This document shows, piece after piece, positions 8,551 to 17,296 of a stretch of DNA of 64,000 nucleotides. Below the pieces are notes generated by a model, which made no database searches, had not been told where the DNA came from, and saw only the letters and a list, made by a program, of their open reading frames with translations. Both the position numbers and the translations under genes were made by a program. Origin of the DNA: Mycobacterium sp. 1245805.9 (lineage in GTDB: Bacteria > Actinomycetota > Actinomycetes > Mycobacteriales > Mycobacteriaceae). Each line of letters opens with the position of its first letter. The stretch's first letter is position 1. The DNA lies in the NCBI RefSeq assembly GCF_001672915.1, contig NZ_LZKR01000165.1:22482-86481 (forward strand), read 5' to 3'.

Positions 8551-9194
8551 TCGGCTTCCCTCGCCCACGACGGCTCGATGAAGACGCCCTCGGCCTCCAC
8601 GGTGACCCCGTGCGCGTCCGAAATAGTCCCGCGCGCAAAGACTTTGACGCCCTCCTTGCGGTCAACCCACGCTTCGGAGCGAAGCGGGCCCAGCGGGGTG
8701 CCGCGCAGATACTTGACCGTGATGGTCCCGGTGAAACGCGGCTTGGACAGCCCCTCGCTGGCCGCCTCGCCCAGCATGTGGTCGAGCACCAGGGCGCTCA
8801 CCCCGCCGTGCACCAGCTTGGGCGGGCCCTCGTAGGCCGTCCCGAGGACGAACTCGCTCCAGCATCGGCCGCCCCCGTCGTGGTGCACGATCACGGGCGG
8901 GGCGATCGGGTTGCCCAGGCCGATCGCGGCGTTGCCCAGGGTCAGCGGGCGGGCGCCGTCGACGCGGTAGGTCACCCCCAACGGCCGCGTACGTTGCCGC
9001 AGCGACTTGGTGACGGCCTCGATCGCGGATCGCGCTTCGGCGACGACGCCCTCGTCGGCCTCGGTCCGGATCGTCGCGTCGATGAGTTCCCGGACCGCAT
9101 CGGCCAGCGGGGTGTACAGGGCCGTCACGCGTTGGGCTTCCGCCGCGCTGAGCACCTCGAATGTGGCGTCCAACGCGCCGGCCTCCTGACTCAA
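8547..9194 (-). CDS. PaaI-like (hotdog-fold) thioesterase
   Basis: A hotdog-fold thioesterase-like protein of about 215 residues. The catalytic region PPKLVHGGVSALVLDHMLGE holds the family HGG and the downstream Asp. The C-terminal strand region runs GTITVKYLRGTPLGPLRSEA. The first ~80 residues are a helical extension. No ATG or GTG fits well at the 5' end; the TTG at 9194 overlaps the glnE stop (TTGA) and is chosen for that coupling, but an internal GTG is possible. It probably hydrolyses an acyl-CoA; the substrate is unknown. Confidence 0.82.
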   Translation of the reverse strand: MSQEAGALDATFEVLSAAEAQRVTALYTPLADAVRELIDATIRTEADEGVVAEARSAIEAVTKSLRQRTRPLGVTYRVDGARPLTLGNAAIGLGNPIAPPVIVHHDGGGRCWSEFVLGTAYEGPPKLVHGGVSALVLDHMLGEAASEGLSKPRFTGTITVKYLRGTPLGPLRSEAWVDRKEGVKVFARGTISDAHGVTVEAEGVFIEPSWAREAE

Positions 9195-12181
9195 CTTCCA
9201 AACACCTTGCGCACCACCGCTTTTGCCCGGCGCGTTACTCGCAGATAGTTGTCCAAGAACTCGCCGCCGTCGTCGGACGACCAACCCGCGGCCACCGCGA
9301 CCGCCTTGAGCTGACGCCCCGGCCCCGGCAGCTGATCGGTGGGCTTGCCGCGGACCAACACCAGCGCGTTGCGGGCCCGGGTGGCGGTCAGCCATGCCTG
9401 CCGCAGCAGATCGACGTCCTCCTCGGGCACCAGGCCGGCGGCGGCGATGGCGTCCAGGGATTCCAGCGTCGAAGTGTTGTGCAGCGCGGGCACCTCGTGC
9501 GCGTGCCGCAGCTGCATGAGCTGCACGGTCCATTCGATGTCGGCCAATCCCCCGCGCCCCAACTTGGTGTGGGTGTTGGGGTCCGCCCCCCGCGGCAACC
9601 GCTCGGACTCGACGCGGGCCTTGATGCGCCGGATTTCGCGCACCGCCTCGGCCGACACGCCGTCGGGCGGGTAGCGGGTCTGGTCGGCCATCACCAGGAA
9701 CCGGTGGCCCAGCTCGGCGTCACCGGCGACCGCGTGCGCCCGCAGCAGCGCCTGGATCTCCCACGGCTGCGCCCACTGGGCGTAATAAGCGGTGTAGGAA
9801 CTCAGCGTGCGGACCAGCGGGCCGCTGCGACCCTCGGGCCGCAGGTTCGCGTCGACCTCCAGCGGCGGGTCGACGCTGGGCGTGCCCAGCAGCGCCCGAA
9901 CCTGCTCGGCGATCGTCGTCGACCAGCGCACCGCCGCCGAGTCGTCGACGCCGTGGGCCGGCTCGCAGACGAACATCACGTCGGCGTCGGACCCGTAGCC
10001 CAGCTCGGCGCCGCCCAGCCTGCCCATGCCGATGACCGCGATGGCCGCCGGCGCCCTACCGTCGGCCGGGAGATTGCCTCGGATCATCGCGTCCAGGGCG
10101 GCCTGCAGCACCGCCACCCACACGGACGTGAGCGCCTTGCACACGTCGGTGACCTCGAGGAATCCGAGCAGGTCGGCCGAGCCGACGCGGGCCAGTTCCC
10201 GGCGCCGCAGCGTGCGCGCGGCGGCGATCGCCCGCACCGGGTCTTGGTGGCGGCTCGCCGAGGCGATGAGCGCGCGGGCCACCGTGGCGGGGTCGGTGTC
10301 GAGCAGCTTGGGCCCGCCAGGGCCGTCGCCGTAGTCCTGAATCACCCGGGGCGCGCGCATCAGCAGGTCCGGCACATAGGCGGAGGTCCCCAGCACGTGC
10401 ATGAGCCGCCGGGCCACCGCCGGCTTGTCGCGCAGCGTGGCAAGGTACCAGCTCTCCCCGCCGATCGCCTCCGACAGGCGCCGGTAGGCCAGCAGCCCGC
10501 CGTCGGGATCGGGTGCGTAGGACATCCAGTTCAGCAGCCGGGGCAGCAGCACCGACTGCACCCGGCCGCGCCGCCCGCTCTGGTTGACCAGTGCCGACAT
10601 GTGCTTCAGCGCGGTCTGCGGCCCCTCGTAGCCCAGCGCCGCCAGCTGCCGTTCGGCGCCCTCGGAGGTGATGCCGTGCGCGATCTCCAAACCGGCCGGC
10701 CCGATCGACTCCAGCAGCGGCTGGTAGAAGAGCTTGGCGTGCAGGCCCGACACCCGCACGTTCTGGTGGCGGAGCTCCTCGCGCAGCACGCCCGCCGCGT
10801 CGTGGCGCCCGTCGGGCCGGATGTGCGCCGCGCGCGCCAGCCAGCGCACCGCCTCCTCGTCATCGGGCTCCGGCAGCAGATGGGTGCGCTTGAGCCGCTG
10901 GAGTTGCAGCCGGTGCTCGAGCAACCGCAGGAACTCGTAGGAGGCGGTCAGGTTCGCCGCGTCCTCGCGTCCGATGTAGCCGCCCCGGCCCAGGGCATCC
11001 AGCGCGTCCACCGTCGAGGCCACGTGCAGCGAGTCGTCGGTGCGGCCATGGACCAGTTGCAGCAACTGCACCGCGAACTCCACGTCCCGCAGCCCGCCGC
11101 TGCCGAGTTTGATCTCGCGGGCGCGGACCTCGGCCGGCACCAGCCGCTCCACCCGGCGGCGCATGGCCTGGACCTCGACGACGAAATCCTCACGCTCGCA
11201 GGCGACCCAGACCATGGGCGTCACGGCGGCCAGGTAGCGCTCGCCCAGCTCGGCGTCGCCGACGGCCGCCCGGGCTTTCAGCAGCGCCTGGAACTCCCAC
11301 GTCTTGGCCCAGCGCTGGTAGTAGGCAATGTGCGATTCGACGGTGCGCACCAGCTCACCGCTGCGGCCCTCCGGGCGCAGCCCGGCGTCGACCTGGAAGA
11401 AGGCCGACGACGCCACCCGCATCATCTCGCTGGCCACCCGGGTGGTGAGCGCGTCCGCGCGCTCGCCGACGAAGATGACGTCGACGTCGCTGACGTAGTT
11501 CAGTTCGCGGGCACCGCATTTGCCCATCGCGATGACCGCCAGCCGCGGCGGCGTGCGTTCGCCGCACACGCTGACCTCGGCCACCCGCAGCGCGGCGGCC
11601 AGCGCCGCATCCGCCAGGTCCGACAGCTGGGCACCCACGACGGTGAACGGGAGGACCGGCTCGTCCTCGACCGTGGCGGCCACGTCGAGGGCCGCCAACA
11701 CCATCAGCTGGTCGCGGTACAGGATGCGCAGGCGTTCCAGCGCCGACCCCGGGGCGCTCAGCGCCTCGTCTTGAAACTCACCGCAGCAGTCGAGGAACGT
11801 CGCGCACCGTTCGTCGCGCGACGGCAGATGGGCCTTGCCGCGCAACAACTTCCAGGACTGCGGGTTCGCGGCGAGGTGATCCCCCAGGGCCAGCGACGAG
11901 CCGAGCACCCCGAACAGCCGGCCCCGCAGCCCGCGTTCGGTGAGCAGCGCGGCGCTCAGTTCGTCCCAATCGCTGTCCGGGTTCTCCCACAGCCGGACCA
12001 GCACCCGCAGCGCGGCGTCGGGGTCGGGCGCGCGCGACAATGCCCACAACCGGTCGACGTAGTTCTGGTCGTCGCGCTCGTACCAACCCAGCTGCGCCAG
12101 ACGGTCACCCGCGGGCGGGTCGACCAACCCGAGCCGGCCCACGCTGGGCAGCCGGGGTCGTTCGGTCGCTGGTTTGGTCAC
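9191..12181 (-). CDS. glnE: Glutamine synthetase adenylyltransferase/deadenylase GlnE
   Basis: GlnE adds AMP to, and removes it from, the regulatory tyrosine of GlnA1 in response to PII and glutamine. The ~996-residue protein has the expected duplicated nucleotidyltransferase layout. The first half carries GARELNYVSDVDVIFV and the second GGAELGYGSDADVMFV, each with the GS/DxD metal site, and helical PII-binding-type domains follow each half. The GTG at 12181 gives MTKPATERPRLPSVGRLG and is preferred over the ATG six codons upstream. It follows glnA2 by 56 bp on the same strand, as in M. tuberculosis. Confidence 0.97.
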   Translation of the reverse strand: MTKPATERPRLPSVGRLGLVDPPAGDRLAQLGWYERDDQNYVDRLWALSRAPDPDAALRVLVRLWENPDSDWDELSAALLTERGLRGRLFGVLGSSLALGDHLAANPQSWKLLRGKAHLPSRDERCATFLDCCGEFQDEALSAPGSALERLRILYRDQLMVLAALDVAATVEDEPVLPFTVVGAQLSDLADAALAAALRVAEVSVCGERTPPRLAVIAMGKCGARELNYVSDVDVIFVGERADALTTRVASEMMRVASSAFFQVDAGLRPEGRSGELVRTVESHIAYYQRWAKTWEFQALLKARAAVGDAELGERYLAAVTPMVWVACEREDFVVEVQAMRRRVERLVPAEVRAREIKLGSGGLRDVEFAVQLLQLVHGRTDDSLHVASTVDALDALGRGGYIGREDAANLTASYEFLRLLEHRLQLQRLKRTHLLPEPDDEEAVRWLARAAHIRPDGRHDAAGVLREELRHQNVRVSGLHAKLFYQPLLESIGPAGLEIAHGITSEGAERQLAALGYEGPQTALKHMSALVNQSGRRGRVQSVLLPRLLNWMSYAPDPDGGLLAYRRLSEAIGGESWYLATLRDKPAVARRLMHVLGTSAYVPDLLMRAPRVIQDYGDGPGGPKLLDTDPATVARALIASASRHQDPVRAIAAARTLRRRELARVGSADLLGFLEVTDVCKALTSVWVAVLQAALDAMIRGNLPADGRAPAAIAVIGMGRLGGAELGYGSDADVMFVCEPAHGVDDSAAVRWSTTIAEQVRALLGTPSVDPPLEVDANLRPEGRSGPLVRTLSSYTAYYAQWAQPWEIQALLRAHAVAGDAELGHRFLVMADQTRYPPDGVSAEAVREIRRIKARVESERLPRGADPNTHTKLGRGGLADIEWTVQLMQLRHAHEVPALHNTSTLESLDAIAAAGLVPEEDVDLLRQAWLTATRARNALVLVRGKPTDQLPGPGRQLKAVAVAAGWSSDDGGEFLDNYLRVTRRAKAVVRKVFGS

Positions 12182-12237
12182 GCCACGACCGTAGCGCAAG
12201 GCGCCGGTCTCTCAGACCGGTCGGCGCACGGTGTGAG

Positions 12238-13578
12238 CTAGAGCGACAGGTAGGTGCGCAGCTCGTAGGGCGTGACGTGGCTGCGGTAGTTCGCCCACTC
12301 CGTGCGCTTGTTGCGCAGGAAGAAGTCAAACACGTGCTCCCCCAACGTTTCCGCGACCAGCTCGGAGGCCTCCATGGCGCGAAGCGCGGCGTCGAGACTG
12401 GTGGGCAGCTCGCGGTAGCCCATCGTGAGGCGTTCCTCGGGCGTGAGGTCCCACACGTTGTCCTCGGCCTGCGGACCCAGCACGTAGCCCTTCTCCACCC
12501 CGCGCAGTCCCGCGGCGAGCAGGACGGCGAACGCCAGGTACGGGTTGCAGGCCGAGTCGGGGCTGCGCACCTCGATCCGCCGCGACGACGTCTTGTGCGG
12601 CGTGTACATGGGCACCCGCACCAAGGCCGACCGGTTGGCCGCCCCCCACGACGCGTTGGTGGGCGCCTCGCCGCCCTGCACCAGCCGCTTGTAGGAGTTG
12701 ACCCATTGGTTGGTGACGGCGCTGATCTCCGAGGCGTGCTCGAGGATCCCGGCGATGAACGACTTGCCCACGTCCGAAAGCTGCAGCGGGTCGTCGGTGC
12801 TGTGGAAGGCGTTGACGTCGCCCTCGAACAGGCTCATGTGGGTGTGCATGGCCGAGCCGGGGTGTTCGGCGAAGGGCTTGGGCATGAACGACGCCCGCGC
12901 GCCGTTTTCGATCGCAACTTCTTTAATGACGTAGCGGAACGTCATGACGTTGTCGGCCATGGACAACGCGTCGGCGAAGCGCAGGTCGATCTCCTGCTGG
13001 CCGGGCGCGCCCTCGTGGTGGCTGAACTCGACCGAGATGCCCATGAACTCGAGGGCCTCGATGGCGTCCCGGCGGAAGTTGGACGCGGAGTCGTGCACCG
13101 CCTGGTCGAAGTAGCCGGCGCTGTCGACGGGGATGGGCCTCGACCCGTCGTTGGGGCCGGATTCCAGCAGGAAGAATTCGATCTCGGGGTGCACGTAGCA
13201 GGAAAAGCCGAGGTCGTTGGCCTTTTGCAGCTGGCGGCGCAGCACGTGCCGCGGGTCCGCCCACGACGGCGAGCCGTCGGGCATGGTGATGTCGCAGAAC
13301 ATCCGCGCGGAGTGGTGGTGGCCGGACGGGGTCGCCCAGGGCAGCACCTGGAAGGTCGACGGGTCGGGGTTGGCGACGGTGTCGGATTCGGAGACGCGCG
13401 CGAAGCCCTCGATCGAGGATCCGTCGAAGCCGATGCCCTCCTCGAAGGCGCCTTCGAGTTCGGCCGGCGCGATGGCTACGGACTTGAGGTAACCCAACAC
13501 GTCGGTGAACCAGAGGCGAACGAAGCGGATGTCTCGCTCCTCCAACGTGCGGAGGACGAATTCCTTCTGTCGATCCAT
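12238..13578 (-). CDS. glnA2: Glutamine synthetase GlnA2 (I-alpha type)
   Basis: This 446-residue class I glutamine synthetase has the latch FDGSSIEGFARVSESD, the metal/glutamate motif FSHHEGAPGQQEIDLRF, the ATP-site MPKPFAEHPGSAMH and the NPYLAF segment. The adenylylation tyrosine is absent: where GlnA1 has LYELPPEE this protein has VWDLTPEE, so GlnE is unlikely to modify it. That fits the I-alpha class. The start MDRQKEFVLRTLEERD is at 13578. A possible GlnR half-site lies just upstream. Cotranscription with glnE is likely. Confidence 0.97.
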   Translation of the reverse strand: MDRQKEFVLRTLEERDIRFVRLWFTDVLGYLKSVAIAPAELEGAFEEGIGFDGSSIEGFARVSESDTVANPDPSTFQVLPWATPSGHHHSARMFCDITMPDGSPSWADPRHVLRRQLQKANDLGFSCYVHPEIEFFLLESGPNDGSRPIPVDSAGYFDQAVHDSASNFRRDAIEALEFMGISVEFSHHEGAPGQQEIDLRFADALSMADNVMTFRYVIKEVAIENGARASFMPKPFAEHPGSAMHTHMSLFEGDVNAFHSTDDPLQLSDVGKSFIAGILEHASEISAVTNQWVNSYKRLVQGGEAPTNASWGAANRSALVRVPMYTPHKTSSRRIEVRSPDSACNPYLAFAVLLAAGLRGVEKGYVLGPQAEDNVWDLTPEERLTMGYRELPTSLDAALRAMEASELVAETLGEHVFDFFLRNKRTEWANYRSHVTPYELRTYLSL

Positions 13579-13601
13579 AACTCGAACAGTAGGCAACCGC
13601 T

Positions 13602-13617
13602 GTTAATTTTGTGTTAC
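13602..13617 (-). promoter_or_regulatory. Possible GlnR half-site upstream of glnA2
   Basis: Read on the minus strand this is GTAAC-ACAAAA-TTAAC, matching GTnAC-n6-GaAAC at eight of ten defined positions or fewer. It sits only 24 bp before the glnA2 start. It is an AT-rich patch in otherwise GC-rich DNA. The call is weak without a motif score. Confidence 0.35.
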
Positions 13618-13668
13618 CGACGCCCGCTCAGAACCGTTGCGGTGCTGCTACCGATCTCGATTCGGGCG

Positions 13669-14985
13669 CTAGAGACCGGTGCCGCCGCGGCCGCCGGTGG
13701 CGGTGCCGTTCCCGGCGGTTATGACGGCGGCGCTGCCCCCACCGCCACCACCGCCGCCGCCGGCGAGGACGTCGCCGACGCCGCCGGCGCCACCGGTGGC
13801 GCCGCCGCTTCCGGTGCCGCTGTGCCCGTTGCCGCCGCCGCTGCCGCCGACGCCACCGACGCCGCCGGGACCGCCGCTGCCGCCGGTTCCGCCGTCGACG
13901 CCACCGCCGGTGCCGCCGCTGCCGCCGACGTTGGCGACGCCGATGCCACCACCGCCGCCACCGCCGCCGGCGGCGTCCACGGCGGCGGCGTTGGACCCGG
14001 TGACGGTGCCGCCGACGCCGCCGTTGAGGACGAAGACGCCGGGACCCGCTCCATTGCCCCCGTTGCCGCCGGTGATCGTGGTGGCCCCGATGTTGACGGC
14101 CGCACCGCCTCCGCCTCCGCCCCCGGTGCCGCCCTGGATCAGCAGGTTGGGGCCGCCCCCTTGGCCTCCGGCGCCGCCGCTGCTGGTGAGGTCGAGGCCG
14201 AGGGTGGGATCGATGATTTCCGCGCCGCCGCCTTGACCCCCGGCTCCGGCGGCGCCGCCCACGCCGCCGGTAACGAACAGGCCGCCCAGCTGGCCGCTGC
14301 CCCCCACGCCGCCACCGCCACCACCGCCGCCGGCGATGGCGCCAGCGGTGTTGGTGGTGAGGACGCCCTGACCGCCAGCACCGCCGTTGCCGCCATGGCC
14401 GCCGTTGAAACCGGTACCGCCGGCCCCGCCGGCCCCGCCGGTGCCGCCGGCGCCGCCGCTGAAGCTGGTCGAGCCGCCGGTGCCGCCCTCGCCACCGGCG
14501 CCGCCGGTGCCCCCTTCACCGAACAAGCCCGAGCCCGCGCCGCCGGCGCCGCCGACGCCGCCGGCCCCGCCGTCTCCGCCGTTGACAGAGCCTGCGGTGC
14601 CCGCCACACCGGTGCCGCCGACCCCGCCCACACCGCCGTTGCCGCCCATGCTCAGCAGCCCGATGCCCGCACCGCCGGGGCCGCCTGCTCCACCGAAACC
14701 GCCCGCAAGGCCGGCGCCCCCGGTGCCGCCGACACCGCCATTGCCGAAGAGGACGCCTCCTGTCCCGCCCGCGCCCCCGACGCCGCCGGTTGCGCCGGCC
14801 CCGCCGGCGCCGCCGTGGCCGCCGTTGCCGAACAGTCCGGCGTTACCGCCTCGGCCGCCGGGCTGCCCCGGCAGGCCGGACCCGCCGTCACCGCCGTTGC
14901 CCCACAAGATCCCGCCCGGCCCGCCGGCCTGCCCGGTCCCCTGCGCCCCATTGGTGCCGTTGCCGATCAACGGGGTCCTCAACAA
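13669..14985 (-). repeat. PGRS low-complexity repeat tract
   Basis: About 1.3 kb is composed almost wholly of GCC/GGC/CCG-rich units coding for Gly-Gly-X. Repeated 9-15 bp words built on GCCGCCGGTGCC-like cores recur throughout. Such tracts are prone to slippage and recombination. Confidence 0.9.
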
Positions 14986-15327
14986 CAATTCCGTGGGCGC
15001 GTTGATCGCCCCCCGCACCTCTTGCCAAACGGCTTGCAGCGGCGAAGCATTCGCCGCCTCGGCCGCCGTATAGCCGGCCGCCGCGCCCCGCAACGTCCGC
15101 ATGAACTGGTCGTGAAATGCCGCCGCCTGTGCACCGAGCCCCTGGAAGTACTGGCCGTGGGCGGAGAACAGCGCCGCGGCGGCCGCCGACACCTCATCCT
15201 CCGCCGCGGGCAGCACGCCCGTCGTCGAGACGGCCGCCGCGCGGGCCGCGCCGAGCGCCGCCTCGATGCCGGCCAACTCGGATGCGGCCGCCGCCATCGT
15301 CTCCGGGGCCGCGACTACGAACGACAT
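13669..15327 (-). CDS. PE_PGRS family protein
   Basis: This 552-residue protein has an N-terminal PE domain (residues ~1-95: MSFVVAAPETMAAAASELAG ... FMRTLRGAAAGYTAAEA), a linker with the conserved LIGNGTNG segment near residue 120, and about 420 residues of Gly-Gly-Ala/Gly-Gly-X repeats (GGAGGAGGTG type, many NGG turns). PE domains direct ESX-5 secretion to the cell surface and are paired with PPE proteins. No PPE gene is adjacent. It lies between glnA2 and the first TAP-like hydrolase, where M. tuberculosis has no such gene, so it is an insertion relative to that order. Repeat length may be affected by assembly. Confidence 0.95.
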   Translation of the reverse strand: MSFVVAAPETMAAAASELAGIEAALGAARAAAVSTTGVLPAAEDEVSAAAAALFSAHGQYFQGLGAQAAAFHDQFMRTLRGAAAGYTAAEAANASPLQAVWQEVRGAINAPTELLLRTPLIGNGTNGAQGTGQAGGPGGILWGNGGDGGSGLPGQPGGRGGNAGLFGNGGHGGAGGAGATGGVGGAGGTGGVLFGNGGVGGTGGAGLAGGFGGAGGPGGAGIGLLSMGGNGGVGGVGGTGVAGTAGSVNGGDGGAGGVGGAGGAGSGLFGEGGTGGAGGEGGTGGSTSFSGGAGGTGGAGGAGGTGFNGGHGGNGGAGGQGVLTTNTAGAIAGGGGGGGGVGGSGQLGGLFVTGGVGGAAGAGGQGGGAEIIDPTLGLDLTSSGGAGGQGGGPNLLIQGGTGGGGGGGAAVNIGATTITGGNGGNGAGPGVFVLNGGVGGTVTGSNAAAVDAAGGGGGGGGIGVANVGGSGGTGGGVDGGTGGSGGPGGVGGVGGSGGGNGHSGTGSGGATGGAGGVGDVLAGGGGGGGGGSAAVITAGNGTATGGRGGTGL

Positions 15328-15434
15328 GTCGGTCCACCTACCAGCTAGCCCCGGTTGTCACTAGCCCGGCGGTCCTCCATCCGTCAGGTTCATGCAACGT
15401 AGCAGGAGCCCCGAGGGGAAGCCCGAGGTTTGGC

Positions 15435-16997
15435 TCAGGGCCGGCAGCGCAATGAAGCCGGCGGCAGTGCGCCCGCGACGAAGTAGCGCACCACCGCGGT
15501 GTCCACGCACTGGTCGCCGTTGAACACGGCGGTGTGCTGGGTGCCGTCGTAGCTGATCAGCGGCGCGCCGAGCTGCCGGGCCAGGTTCACGCCGGCCTGG
15601 TACGGGGTGGCCGGGTCGTGCGTCGTGGAGACGACGACGGCCTTGCCGGGCGCGACGGGCGCCGCGGCGTGCGGCCGGGAGGTGGCGGGGACCGGCCACA
15701 GCGCGCACAGGTCGCGCGGCGCGTTTCCGGTGAACTGCCCGTAGCTCAAGAACGGGGCGACCTGGCGCATCTTCTGATCGGCGGCGACCCAGGTCGCCGA
15801 ATCCGTCGGCGTCGGCGCGTCGACGCAACGCACCGCGTTGAACGCGTCCTGGTCGTTGCTGTAGTGCCCGTTCTTGTCGCGGCCTTCGTAATCGTCGGCC
15901 AGCATCAGCAGGTCGCCGGCGTCGGTGCCGCGCTGCAGCCCGAGCAGCCCACTGGTCAGGTACTTCCAGTGCGCCGGGGTGTACAGCGCGTTGATGGTGC
16001 CGGTGGTGGCGTCGGCGTAGCTCAGCCCGCGCGGGTCCGACGTCCGGCCCGGCTTGGCGACCAGCGGGTCGACCAGGGCGTGGTATCGGTTGACGAACTG
16101 AGCCGGATCGGTGCCCAGCGGGCACCCGGCCGAGCGGGCGCAGTCGGTCGCGTAGTCGTTGAAAGCCGTTTGGAATCCGGCCATTTGGTTGATGTTCTCG
16201 GTGACCGGGTCCACGGTCGGGTCGATGGCGCCGTCGAGCACCATCGCCCGCACGTGATCGCCGAACGCCTCGAGGTAGTCGGTGCCCAGCTCGGTGCCGT
16301 AGCTGTAGCCGAGGTAGTTGATCTGCTCGTCGCCCAGCGCCTGGCGGACCATGTCCATGTCGCGCGCGACGGATGCGGTGCCGGCGTTGGCCAAAAAGGC
16401 GTTGCCCATCCGGCTGACGCATTGCTGGGCCAGGTGCTGGTTGAGCTGCTCGATGTGCGCCACGCCGGTGAGGCTGTAATCGACCATCGGTTCGCGCCGG
16501 AACGCGTCGAAGTCGGCGTCGCTGCGGCACCGCAACTGCGGGGTCGAGTGGCCCACCCCTCGAGGGTCGAACCCCACCAGATCGAAGTTGCGGGTGATCT
16601 CGCTGCTCTCCAGGTCCGATGCCATGCCGGCGACCATGTCGACCGCGGACGCTCCCGGGCCGCCCGGGTTGATCAACAGCGATCCCATCCGCCGGCCCGT
16701 CGCGGGCACCCGGATCACCGCCAGCTTGGCCTGCGCGCCGCCCGGATTGGCGTAGTCGACGGGCACCGACACGGTGGTGCACTGGGCGGTGGGGACGTCG
16801 CTGGTGTCGGTCAGGAATTGGCTGCAGCCGCCCCAGTTCTGCGGACGCGCCGCCGCGGCCGGCGGCGCCGGGGTCGGCGTCTGGCCCGCACCCGGCTCCG
16901 GGGTCGCGCCGGCCACCGGCAGTTCCAACACTGGTTGTCCCGCAACCAAAATCCCGAACGACAGCAGCGCCGAGCTCAGCGGTCTCAGGCGCGACAT
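15435..16997 (-). CDS. Secreted alpha/beta hydrolase with TAP-like C-terminal domain (Rv2223c-like)
   Basis: This is a 520-residue exported serine hydrolase/peptidase. The start ATG at 16997 gives a signal peptide (MSRLRPLSSALLSFGILVAG) followed by a Pro/Ala-rich linker; the frame is open further upstream but without signal features. It shows LLINPGGPGASA (oxyanion region), the nucleophile motif YLGYSYGTELG, and the C-terminal Asp/His region THDPATPYQAG and YDGTQHTAVF. It is closely related to the next gene, Hip1/CaeA, and the two are a tandem duplication. Substrate is unknown; proteolytic or esterase activity is inferred. Confidence 0.92.
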   Translation of the reverse strand: MSRLRPLSSALLSFGILVAGQPVLELPVAGATPEPGAGQTPTPAPPAAAARPQNWGGCSQFLTDTSDVPTAQCTTVSVPVDYANPGGAQAKLAVIRVPATGRRMGSLLINPGGPGASAVDMVAGMASDLESSEITRNFDLVGFDPRGVGHSTPQLRCRSDADFDAFRREPMVDYSLTGVAHIEQLNQHLAQQCVSRMGNAFLANAGTASVARDMDMVRQALGDEQINYLGYSYGTELGTDYLEAFGDHVRAMVLDGAIDPTVDPVTENINQMAGFQTAFNDYATDCARSAGCPLGTDPAQFVNRYHALVDPLVAKPGRTSDPRGLSYADATTGTINALYTPAHWKYLTSGLLGLQRGTDAGDLLMLADDYEGRDKNGHYSNDQDAFNAVRCVDAPTPTDSATWVAADQKMRQVAPFLSYGQFTGNAPRDLCALWPVPATSRPHAAAPVAPGKAVVVSTTHDPATPYQAGVNLARQLGAPLISYDGTQHTAVFNGDQCVDTAVVRYFVAGALPPASLRCRP

Positions 16998-17120
16998 GGC
17001 TGTCAATATTTGCAGCACCGAATACCCGTCCGAACGCGAAATGGTCACGGCTTGATCTCGCCTCGGCGCGTCGCCGCTACTCCGCGTCTTCGGCCGTTGG
17101 GTGTGAATCGTGGGCGTTCC

Positions 17121-17182
17121 ATGTGAGCCCAGGGCGGGAAAATTGCCGAAACCGCACCCTAGGCGCACACCCAAAACCGCCA
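17121..17182 (+). repeat. Copy 1 of a 62-nt dispersed intergenic element
   Basis: This segment aligns without gaps over 62 nt to segments at 37197-37258 and 50123-50184. Shared blocks include TGTG at the left, CCGCxCCCT near the centre and CxCAC..CAAA.CC at the right. It lies between the two TAP-like hydrolase genes and has no coding role. Confidence 0.65.
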
Positions 17183-17226
17183 GTTCACATTCACGGTCCA
17201 CTGCACGCTCGGCGCCACTAGTCCGT

Positions 17227-17282
17227 CGAGACTGCACTCAGCGCTTTAAAACGCCAGATTTTTCGCGCTGAGCGCAGTCTCG
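17227..17282. repeat. Palindromic dispersed element with 18-bp arms
   Basis: The left arm CGAGACTGCACTCAGCGC (17227-17244) pairs with the right arm GCGCTGAGCGCAGTCTCG (17265-17282) at 17 of 18 positions around a 20-nt AT-rich loop. The right half on the minus strand matches 24 of 24 bases at 39220-39243. It lies 14 bp after the stop side of the Hip1-like gene and could also act as a terminator hairpin for it, but it sits upstream of that gene's stop in transcription terms only for the neighbouring gene. Function unknown. Confidence 0.7.
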
Positions 17283-17296
17283 GCGCCGCAACAGCC

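Noticed and set aside
9161..12241. A 1026-codon plus-strand frame opposite glnE
   Set aside because: Antisense to glnE with no recognisable domain and the His/Gln/Arg-rich composition usual for GC-rich shadows.
13669..14985. CRISPR-like regular repeats in the PGRS tract
   Set aside because: The repeats have no constant unit and no unique spacers. They encode Gly-rich protein.
12040..15348. A 1102-codon plus-strand frame across glnE, glnA2 and the PE_PGRS gene
   Set aside because: It is antisense throughout, with low-complexity content caused by GC-rich codons. The minus-strand genes have clear domains and motifs.
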